The translations under genes were made by a program, and so were the position numbers. Shown here in pieces: positions 12,288-21,456 of a stretch of DNA of 49,778 nucleotides; positions within the stretch are counted from its first letter, which is position 1; every line of letters starts with the position of its first letter. The stretch covers positions 1 to 49,778 of the forward strand of contig CALSCR010002154.1 of NCBI GenBank assembly GCA_943704495.1. Reading direction: 5' to 3'. The DNA is from Pigoraptor chileana. Lineage: Eukaryota > Opisthokonta > Filasterea. The notes beneath the pieces were generated by a model. That model saw only the letters and a list, made by a program, of their open reading frames with translations, was not told where the DNA came from and searched no databases.

Positions 12288-15247
12288 CTACTCGGCGGGC
12301 TCGCCAGGCGGGGCAGACTGCTTCAGGCGCCTCACGCGCTCGTCCGCATAGAGCGACAGCCGTTTCTTCTGCACAGCGAGCCCCTGTCTGAACTGCGCAA
12401 AAGAGCCCAGAGACATTCTGCGCACACGCTCCTCGTCATCCCAGCCCTCCGAGGCTGCGACCACACCGGAGTCCGAGACAGCCGGGGCTGACGGGTCACC
12501 GGCTCCACGCACGGCGACACCGTCACCCGCAGTCCCTCTCACTCCCTGTCCGTCTCCGTCGCAGCTGTCCACACCGCACGAGTCGCCATCCCCGAGCGCT
12601 CGGGTTAGTCCCTCAAACGCATCGATGGGGCATGAGATGGGTCGTTCCACGGCCAGCGCCGCCCTCCGATCGGCCCGCGCAGTCGACGACAGCGTGCTCA
12701 GCGCATCGCCCGACATGGACCGCCTGAACAGCGGCGATTTGGCCCTGTCGTCCCCTAACGCCGACGCCGACGACGACGACGCCGAGGCGAGGCGCGAGTG
12801 GGAGAGCGGCGATCCGACGCCCCGTGCGTCGTGGCTGCCCCTGCGGTATCCCTGCGCGCCCGGACCAGCGGGACCCCTCACAAGATCCCCGACAGAGTCG
12901 ATGACGGCCTCCAGGCACGGGCTGCTCATCACGTGACGCAACACCTGCGGCTCCACTTCGTCGGCGAGCGCCACCAAGTCGGGCGTGCTCTTTGCCTCCC
13001 GCAGTAACGCACGCGTGTATGCTACCGCAAACGCCTCCGTACCAGACGACGGCGACTTGCGATCAGGGACCGCAGATATGCTTGCAAGGCTGCCTGACCG
13101 CGTGGTATCAGCCGATGTGCCCAGATTGACGTCGCTGTGCACCTCATCCGCATCCCTCCCTTCTTCTCCGTGGACATCCGTAACCGCCGCAGGATCAATC
13201 ACTTGCAAGGACGAACTGGAAGCGTCCTCGTCACCGTTGTCGGGCACAGACGCAAGCTTCGGCTGCGGGAGGCCAGCCCCGCTAAACCGACGGAAAAGAA
13301 TGTTTGGCAAAAGTAATTCCGCGAGTGAACGCCGCCTTGGCTTGTCGCGCTCGCGGCCAAGCTCCCAGTCCGTCTCCTACAGACGCAGGACATGTTGTGT
13401 GATTTCTTGTCAATATGATATGAGTGTGTGCCTAAGGGGCAGACAATGCGGCACTTGTGATGGGCATACAATCAAGATGATGGGGGATATCATTTGGGTC
13501 GTTGTTGTTGTCCCGATATAAAAAAAGAGGGAGCGAGGGGGGGGATGGGATAAAAAACCACACGTGTGTCTCATTGTGCATTGCAAATCCCACCTGAAAG
13601 AGATAGTCACAGCCCAAATCGTCGATGCTGCCGGGGAGTGACTTGAGTCCTGCTCATGCACACACACAAAAAGACGCACCGCGTGGTCAGCATGCGAACA
13701 CACCGACAACGCAAATGTACAAGCAAATTCTTATAAGATTCGTAATGGCATATATACGGCCATTGTGGCGGTTAGGTGACCACTCTCACATCGCCTGTTT
13801 GTAAACATGCAATATGTGTTGCACACGCAACGAAGAAGGGCGGATGAAGAAACAATATGCCCATGCATGTGCGCGATCGCAACACCATCGCACCTTCGTA
13901 GAGGCTCTCCATGGAGCTCAGCCGCAGCAACTCGTCTTCGTGGCGCTGCAGCATGTTGAGAGTTATGCGAAACAGCGCCGGCCGCCCCTCCGTGACAAAG
14001 ACATCCCATATTCGCAGTGCCGTCTGCATGCAGCATCGCGTGAGAGCACGTCCGGTCAGCAAGGGGGGAGATTGCACTAGTACTCAGTGACTCCCTGCGC
14101 GCATGTGCAGCCATTTGCATACGCACAGCACACGCAACACACACATTGAAATATGGACTAATATACTGCATCCTCCAGACGCACATTTTCACATAGACAC
14201 ACATACGAATGTATAAACCACACACACACACACACACACAGACACACCACATCTGTATATAACAGATATATATAGATATATGTATATGCGTGTGTGTGGG
14301 TGCACAGAATACGCGCACACCAACCTCGGTGGTGCACACGGATATGTACAGAGTGAGAAACCAGTGCAGGGATATCAGGGGCAGATCAAACGCAAAATGG
14401 CGAATCCGCGCGTGGAGCCGCGGCAGCTGCTTCTCAATCAGTCTCTGCAGCATGAGCTGGTCCACGTGACTTCCCGTCAGGCCCGGCGTGTACCAGTCGG
14501 ACGGGAGGTACTCTTCGAGGACGACAACAAACAGCCAAAACGCCTCCTCCTCGGGAACAACAAGCAGAAGAAACGCCGCAATTTGACTCATTCCCTGCGA
14601 TAAGATAGGCAGAGTTCAGCGAAAATGAACACAACGTACAACATACGGCAACACACACAGTTACAAAAACGCAAGTGGCCCCAATTACGCACTCTCGCAG
14701 ATGCTTCGAACGCCATTAGTGTTGTTGAACGACAAGCACAGGACGTCAACAATGCAAAGAGAGCAAGACTACGCTGCATTTCAGCGAACACATACTATTA
14801 TACTTCAGATGCAATACAACGCGCGAACGCATACACCCAGCACTACTACACACCCACACGCATGCACACGCACACACACACACACGCACCTGGCAGTAGC
14901 CAATGCGCGGATTGTGCCAACTGTATGCCACAAGCAAACGTCGCAATTTGGCAATTTTTGGCGCCGCTGAATTGCAAAAATGCACATTTGTGGGGAATGT
15001 GCGCATCAGATCCAGTTCGATTTCACGCGCGGCACGTGACGGCATGCCGCTGTTTCGCTTGAGAAGCATGGTGTAGTATCCGCCGTTTCGCTTTAGCCGG
15101 TCACGTGCGCGCGAGTACTTGAGCCACCACTGCAATTGGTGTGTGTGTGTATGTGTGTTTGTGTCAGAAGAGGGGTGATGCGACGCGATATGCGATGTGA
15201 CGAGGAATTTGCGATCCTACATCTTTTTATAGCTCTCTCTCTCTATA

Positions 15248-15285
<38 letters not shown>

Positions 15286-15303
15286 CCCCTCTCTCTCTAT
15301 TTC

Positions 15304-15368
<65 letters not shown>

Positions 15369-15937
15369 CTTATGGAGAGTGTGCATGTGCATAAAAGCGC
15401 CTGAGACACACTGTTTCGACCCCTACAGCTCTCGATCATGCCCCTGCCCTCTTTCACAGTCACTTCTTCATCCAGCATGCAGACGCACCCGCGGTCTGCT
15501 CTCCGAAGGAAGTCCGCCCCGAGCAAGGTCGATCAAGCGTCGGTCTTTGCGGTCGATGGGTCGTTGGGATGCGCCCGTTTCAGCCATAACGTCATCGTGA
15601 CGACGCCGACGCAACTCATTTTGGTTGGAGCGCTCGGTTTCCCTGGCCTGCGCCACACGGGTCGGGCATGCAATGAAAGCGAACATGTCGGGTTTGTTGT
15701 GTGGGATTGATTGCACGCAATACAACGATATAGAGTACAATAATCAGCAAAGAAAGTTACGACACAACACATATGTACGGAAGGTGGGCAGAAATCAAAC
15801 CGAGGACCCCGCTTTCGCAAACTCACCTCGTGCGTGGCAGCAGAGACGTCCTCCAGAGCAAACCCGTGTCTGTCAATCATCGGCGCATCGTCCAGGGAAT
15901 AGAAAATGCCTTCCACAGACAACGCATCATCGCCCAT
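12288..15937 (-). CDS. TBC-domain Rab GTPase-activating protein
   Basis: Seven exons on the minus strand: 15937-15827, 15647-15489, 15129-14890, 14594-14325, 14023-13894, 13649-13594 and 13376-12288. They join in phase to 684 residues. TBC proteins speed GTP hydrolysis by Rab GTPases on membranes using an arginine and a glutamine finger. Both are present: the IxxDxxR motif as IELDLMR (Arg133) and the YxQ motif as GYCQ (Gln170). Other TBC landmarks are LRRLLVAYSWHNPRIGYCQ, FLLLVVPEEEAFW, LEEYLPSDWYTPGL and TALRIWDVFVTEG. The pattern resembles the TBC1D2 group, but no PH domain precedes it. The C-terminal ~360 residues are Ser/Ala-rich, probably disordered, and end in a short charged helix. ATG 15937 (MGDDALSVEG) was chosen because an in-frame stop lies just upstream. 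The intron boundary after TTE (14325) was set by TBC spacing. Confidence 0.9.
14217..14240. repeat. (CA)n microsatellite in a TBC intron
   Basis: A pure CA run lies inside the TBC intron 14024-14324. Another short CA run sits at 14871-14887, just past the donor of the neighbouring intron. Confidence 0.85.
15232..15370. repeat. Long interrupted (TC)n microsatellite in a TBC intron
   Basis: About 130 nt of TC dinucleotides, broken by short TATA and CCCCC steps, lie in the TBC intron 15130-15488. On the coding strand this is a purine (GA) tract away from the acceptor, so it is not the polypyrimidine tract. Confidence 0.95.
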
Positions 15938-16220
15938 TCCCTTTTCTTCAGCGAAATCGGGCGGGAAACCCAACCGCACTCATCCACTTTGCTATCCACA
16001 CAATTGTGAAAACGGCTGAACGGTGGCGTGTTAAACTACTACCAGTCGGTCGGCCCACCGATATGCCAAACAGTGACAGTCAGCTAGGTGCAAGGACTCA
16101 GAAGTCGTTGTGCACGCCTTATTCCCGCGGATTAATGCTGTGCTACAGAACGGTTTCTTGGCTTTGGTTCGATTCACCAACTCCATATACTATTCCAAAA
16201 GCCATTGCACTCATCGGCAG

Positions 16221-16252
16221 TCACGTGTATCAATTTAGCATTGCTCACGTGA
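16221..16252. promoter_or_regulatory. Paired CACGTG E-boxes
   Basis: TCACGTGT begins at 16221 and TCACGTGA occupies 16245-16252, overlapping a TGACGTA half-CRE. Both lie in the shared promoter of the TBC and ABCG genes. A TA tract follows about 55 nt later. Confidence 0.5.
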
Positions 16253-16376
16253 CGTACACCACGCTGAGACTTTCAGTGGGAGAGAATATGCCGAACAAAC
16301 GTGGTCTATATATATATATATATATCGCCGGTATGCTCTCTGGGCCGCACGCGGCAGACTCTGAGTGGGGCAGGAC

Positions 16377-16647
16377 GGGGCCGATTAACCTGAGATGTTA
16401 TGAGTACAGCTGGCTGACATCATCGCCCACCGGGGTCAGCGGCAGCTGTACGATACTGCCGCGGCACATCTCAGGCTGAGTGGCCACCGGCTCAGACGGC
16501 TACTCGGCCGCCTGTCTTTCCGCCGGGGCTGTGGCGCCGCCAGTTTAGACAATGCCCGGCGTGGCAGTGGACCATAATGGAAGTGCCGGCGGTACAGTTC
16601 TACTCTCCCAGTCCGGCTGAGACGGGTGCCGTGATCGAGTCGGCCCC
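16377..16647. ncRNA. Candidate structured RNA (class unknown)
   Basis: Nested perfect inverted repeats bracket this 271-nt block. The outer stem is GGGGCCGA (16377-16384) with TCGGCCCC (16640-16647). Inside are CCTGAGATGT (16389-16398) with ACATCTCAGG (16466-16475), and GTACAGCTG+GCTGAC (16404-16418) with GTCAGC+CAGCTGTAC (16435-16451), broken only by a 2-nt GG bulge. Further hairpins are likely at 16476-16495 (CTGAG/CTCAG) and around 16556-16592. A TA tract lies about 50 nt before and a TTTT 64 nt after on the plus strand, as in some Pol III genes. I tested the block against what I remember of SRP, RNase P/MRP, U1-U6 and U3 RNAs and found no convincing match. The strand is undecided. It could instead be a DNA cruciform or a foldback element. 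Confidence 0.4.
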
Positions 16648-16779
16648 TCGCCGCCCGGCGGACAGCCCTCTGACAAATTCCAGCATTAAGCATAATAATC
16701 GCTCCTTAGATTTTCCATAGTGGGCCGACCTATTTTCTACTTAATTGGGTGCCAGCCAAAAGCGGGGTGTATCCTATTT

Positions 16780-19700
16780 ATGCGTGTCACCCGACGGCCG
16801 TCACTCTTACTGTCACTGCTGCTGCCTGTGTGTGCCACTGTCGGACGCCTTTCCGCCACTCTGAAGAGCACGCGATTGCTGAGAAGATTACACGTAATAT
16901 GAGTGCTCATTCAACAGCCGCATACTGACTGAAACAAAAATGTCTTAAATTGTGGAATTGGCCGCTTTCATACTTTTTCAATCCAACCACCAACCCCCGT
17001 CACGCCGGGTTGGGAATGGAATTTGTTGCCAGGAAAGAATGGATGCGGACCGAACCGGCAATCCAATACCGACTGACATAAACTGATTTCGCGAGAGGGG
17101 AAAAGCGGCATCCGCACAGAACCCATCACGCAAACTCCATCGTGGAGTGGTGGAGGAAATGGCTGTGCGATGTGCCTTTGGGTTTGTGTTCAACAGAAAT
17201 CTAACGGCATGCGTCGACTGCGCATCGACTGTTCCCCCCATCCCCCCGGGGTCGATATGCAACGGGTCCGACAGCGTGTACCCGTGCGATAGAGGCTTCT
17301 TCTGTCCTTCAACTGCACTCAGCATCACCTGTCCAAAGGGGAGTCTGTGCCGCAGTGGCGTTGTGCAGCCACAAGAATGCTTTGGCGGAGGGGCTTTCAC
17401 GTGCACCGACCGCGGACAGGGCAGCTCTGCAAATGTCATTCCCGCCGCCATCCTCGTCGCAGCGTGTGCTGTCGCCCTGTGGGTTCTCATCCATGTCATC
17501 CTTAAGATGTTTGATAGGAGACGGGAAATGCAGTCGCAACGCAAGTTTGACCAAACCGTCGCGTCGGTGAAGCTGATGCAGCGTGTATACCCGTATGCGA
17601 TGCGCTGGCGCAGAAAGACGATTGCTGCGCGTACCGACCGTGAGTTTGCTGCCACAAACAGGTCGAACACGCCGCAAGGGCAGGACCATGGGGTCGTTGG
17701 GCGGCCGCGGAGCGTGTCGTCTGCCGTGGCTGAACTTGCCGAGGCCGAGTGGAACTCTGTGTATGCCACAGAGGGACCGCAGGCCGAGCTTAAGCAGATC
17801 AATGTTGAAGATGGAGAGGAGGAGGAGGCGCGCCCCGAGGTGGTGTCCTCGCAAAATGCAAAGTCGATGTCACTGTTTACAGCGTCACTCTCGTCGTCCA
17901 CGCGTGCTGATCATGAGCAGCAGGATGAGCAATCGCGCCGAGGAAGCAACTCGTCGCAGGTGTCACTGACGGTGGAGGCAGCGCGACGTGCGCGGCAGGC
18001 CAGACTCGGTGGCATCGACGTCCTTGCACCGTTGCCTTTTGGACGGACCGCAACCGACACGGCAGTGGACGAGTCGCAAAATTCTTTAAGTCTCTCTCAG
18101 ATCTCCGCGCAATTTTCGGATGGGCGGAGGGGCAGTGCATCCTCGCAGTCCTCCCTGACTGTCGATGCTGCGCGGCGTGCGCGCTCACTCGCGGACAGCA
18201 ATGCAACAAACGGACTGGCTTCATCGCAAGCATCGGCAAAAACGCAGATTTCGGTACAGTCGTCGGCGAAATCGCAACTGCTTGACGGGGCCATACTCAC
18301 TCGCCGGGCCGCGGATGAACCTGCAGTGGCGTCATCACCAACGAATGATGCTGCATCTGACGCGAATGCTGCGTCATCTGACACGGCTGCTGTAGCCAAT
18401 GCTGTGGCGGCATCGCAAACGTCGTCTCAGCTGGGGAATCCGTCGCCCAGTCGAGGCAGTGTATCCTCCCTGGCAGTGCTTCCAGTCGAGTCTGCAATGC
18501 GTGAGAGGGTTGTCAGCGCTACCGAAAGCACTCTGCTGGATCAAGTGCCTCCCCTGCCTCGCGCGCAGATCTCGGGCGACCAACTCAGCGGCAGCCGATC
18601 GTCACGGCCAAGCAAGAGCAGCTTGCGATCCATCTTCTCGCGCGCGTCTGAGCGTGGGAGGCGATTTAGGATTACGACGGACGTCGACCTTCCTCAAATC
18701 GACATTACGCACGCATCGGTCCGCGCCAAAAAGGCACTCGTGCGCCGCGCAAACTCACAAATGTGGAAGGCGGCAGAGGCGTTTGCAGATATTCCTAAGA
18801 CGCGGTCGTTTCGGCATGCGCTTCGCACCGCCCTTGATCGTGGGGAGAGACTCGATGACATTGAGCTTCAAAACGTGTCTGTCGCTGCGTCGTTTGCGTC
18901 TGCCGCGGAGCTCCGTTCTGTCGGAATTGGAAAACCCGTCGTTCAAAACGTGTCTTGCAAAATGCCTGGTGGAAAATTGATTGCGATAATGGGACCGTCA
19001 GGGTGCGGAAAGAGTACCCTACTCAAGGCACTTGCGGCTGCCGGGGAGGGACCACAGTTTGTGACAGGCGCGGTGTATGTGGGTGGGATGCGACGCCCGT
19101 TGTCTAGACCCCTGCCCGAGTCATCATTTATGCCGCAGGAATCGGTCATATACCCCGACCTGACTGCTGAGGAAACAGTGAGGTATGCGCGGCTTCTCAC
19201 GCGTGGGCCGTTCGTGACTAAAGCCGTCGAAGGTGGAGAAGATGCGCCACTCTACGATGCCACCGATGAATTGGTATATGAGGTGCTGGATGTGCTTGGT
19301 CTCGGGGGCGTGCGGGGCCGTGTCGTTGGAGCCGAAGATGGCGCCGAGGGCGAGCGGTCTGCCGTGTCTGGTGGGCAGCGGCGGCGCATTGTGCTTGCAA
19401 TGGAGATTGTGAAGCGCCCGTCGATGCTTTTGCTGGACGAACCGACAAGTGGACTCGACTCAACGTCGACGCTTGTTGTCATGAAAGCGCTGCGGGATCT
19501 CGCCAACAACGGGACGACTGTGATTGCAGTGATTCACCAGCCGGGGTATCGCGTGTTCAAGATGGTCGACGACCTCGTTCTCCTCACGGGACAGGGCACC
19601 CTCGCATACAGCGGAAGGGCGACGGGCGTGCTCGAGTACCTCGAAAGCATTGGGTACACGCGGCCATTGCATGCGTCCATTCCCGAGTTTGCGCTGGATG

Positions 19701-21007
19701 TCGCCATCGGAATTTCGCGTCGTAAAAACACCAAGACGGCGGACGGACCGGCGCTGGCTGGGCGCATCCTCAGCTCAAAATGGCGGCGGCACTCAGGGAG
19801 GCGGTCTATAGCGGGGTCCACGACAAGCCAGTCGCTAAACCAGTCGCTTCAAAATTCTGGAAACCGAGCGCATTTGTCAGAGTTGCTGTTGAGGCGATTG
19901 GCTGCGGGAGTCAATATGGGAGAGCTTGTCGTCGTGGAGCCCGAGGACAGCAATGACGGCACTGTTGAAGTCCCATACGACGACGAAGCGCCACAGGTGG
20001 TGCGCGTTGCCTGGCGACAGTTTTGGATGGTGCTGTGCAGGACGCTTGTGCAGCTCTCACGTGGACGTCGTTCACTGCTTATCGATGCGCTGCTTATGAT
20101 CCTCATGTCTGTCGTCATTACGCTCATCTACGGTGATGTCGGCCCCTTCGATCACGGGTCGCAGCACAGCGCACTCGGCCTCACTCTCGGACTCACTGGC
20201 GTCATTGTCGGATTGCGCATTTTCGGCAACGACCAACATGTATACGAAAAGGAGAGGGCGGCCGGCGTGATGTCGGTTCCATACTACTTTGGCAAGCTCC
20301 TGGGTTCGATTCCCATGATCTTCATCAACCCGTTCATGCTCTCGCTTTCCTTTTGCGTCATAATGTCACCGAGGGGTCCTCTCTCCGAGTACTTTTCGGC
20401 CTTTCTCCTCACGCAATGGGCCGCAGTGTCCGTGGCGGTGCTGTGCTCCATCCTGCTCCGCCGCAAGATTGCGCTCCCCGTCAGCGTGCTCGTCGTGCTC
20501 ATCGCCTTTTTGTGCAACTCGATCACCCAAAAGGAGAAGGAGCTTGTCGACAAGCTAGGCGGTTTTGGTACATTTCTCGCCCGAATTTCGTTTCTTTCGT
20601 ACGGAACAAAGGCCATTTCCCTGTCGGAATTCACTCGCTACGCCCCCGTCTACGCTGCCCGCGTGTCGTTAGCGCTCAACGCAATAGGATTCGACGTGGA
20701 CCCAACTGTCCCCTTTGTCGCAACCGGTGCATATGCTCCCGGCGGCACGGCGTGGCAGCAGCTCTGTGGCGATTTGTTTGCGTTTGGGGTCGTCGCATTT
20801 ACTCTGGCAGGAGTGTCAATGTGGCTGCATTCCAAGGAGGCGCTGCGCATGTCTGTGATGGTGCAGGTGGCGCGCGTGCGGCGGGGACAACGCCCGCGAC
20901 TCCGGACACGGCCGTCTTTCAACGCAAAGCTCGTTCGACACCTCATTCAAACTGATGACGACACTTCGGCTGTGGCTGTTATTCAGTGCCGTGACTCCGA
21001 GGTGTGA
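16780..21007 (+). CDS. ABCG-family half-transporter with Cys-rich N-terminal ectodomain
   Basis: Proposed exons are 16780-16893 (38 codons) and 17120-21007, giving 1333 residues. The first encodes a signal-peptide-like N-terminus (MRVTRRPSLLLSLLLPVCA). A more cautious start is ATG 17159. A Cys-rich ectodomain follows (CVDC, CDRGFFCPS, CPKGSLC), then one membrane segment (about 17438-17510). A ~450-residue disordered linker precedes the ATPase domain: Walker A GPSGCGKST (18991-19017), signature VSGGQRRR (about 19363), Walker B LLLDEPTSGLDS (about 19429) and the H-loop in VIHQPGYRVF. About six membrane helices follow. This ATPase-then-membrane order with a Cys-rich front matches the plant ABCG24/28 type. 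ABCG half-transporters dimerise to export lipids or other hydrophobic compounds; the substrate here is unknown. The signal-peptide exon fits an ectodomain that must cross the membrane, but it is inferred. Confidence 0.88.
17929..18509 (+). repeat. Threefold peptide repeat in the ABCG linker
   Basis: Three related segments encode RRGSNSSQVSLTVEAARRAR (about 17938), RRGSASSQSSLTVDAARRAR (about 18124) and SRGSVSSLAVLPVESAMRER (about 18450). They share R-G-S-x-S-S, then L-x-V-(E/D), then A-x-R-x-R. RRGS/RRxS is the basophilic-kinase (PKA type) consensus, so these may be phosphosites or short docking motifs in the cytoplasmic linker. That role is inferred. Confidence 0.7.
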
Positions 21008-21456
21008 GAGGGACAAGCCATCTGAGTGGTCTAGGTACAGAAAAACTACATCGTGTCTACTTGTGTTGTATTTATATGGTGCGTTTATTATACTTTGCAC
21101 TGCTTTCCGTGTATTTTACTGTTGTCTTTCTCGATTTGCATTTTCGCCTTTGTTTCTTCAACCACGAATGTAACTGAATTTATCGCAGCCATTTGTCTGG
21201 GCTGTACGGTGATCATCAATGTGGGTTTCGGTTTGACTCGGCATGTGCCTCAGATTTTAGTTAGTTAGTTACAACTCGTATGTACAAAACGATCCATTAC
21301 GATAAATCAGCAATCGCAACGCAACAGCAGCCGCACGCACGCACGCACACGCGCCACACACATGATAACATAGCACACGCACACACGCAAAACCAAGAAC
21401 ACTAGGACGGAATTGAGCACAACAAACTGTAATAATTATCGAATACTATTGTGGTC
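21008..21456. other. Convergent 3' spacer between ABCG and the coiled-coil gene
   Basis: The region is A/T-richer than the coding sequence, with short ACGC and CA runs near 21335-21390. No coding or RNA feature is visible. It presumably holds the 3' untranslated ends and polyadenylation sites of both genes. Confidence 0.55.

Larger units (their letters stand above)
15938..16779. other. Divergent promoter spacer between TBC (-) and ABCG (+)
   Basis: This 842-nt spacer separates two divergently transcribed genes. It holds two E-boxes (16221-16252), a TATATA tract (16309-16325), a strongly self-complementary block (16377-16647, listed separately) and a TTTT at 16711-16714. No coding exon is apparent. 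Confidence 0.6.

Noticed and set aside
12288-13310. The 340-codon minus-strand frame as a stand-alone gene
   Set aside because: It is the last exon of the TBC gene. Upstream exons join to it in phase and complete the TBC domain.
16150-16180. Second tRNA-like GGTTCGATTCACC
   Set aside because: No A-box or cloverleaf can be drawn in the preceding 70 nt.
16440-16465. Similarity of the minus strand (GGCAGTATCGTA) to the 5' part of U4 snRNA
   Set aside because: Only about 11 nt match. The U4 k-turn sequence and the U6-pairing stems are absent, and the matching bases take part in other perfect stems.
16377-16714. SRP or RNase P/MRP RNA identity for the structured block
   Set aside because: No convincing helix-8 GNRA/asymmetric-loop motif and no clear CR-I or CR-V box. 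Only the general nested-stem layout is similar, so the class is left open.
20300-20325. tRNA-like B-box GGTTCGATTCCC
   Set aside because: It lies in the ABCG coding sequence for a transmembrane segment. No A-box or acceptor stem is found at the right distance.
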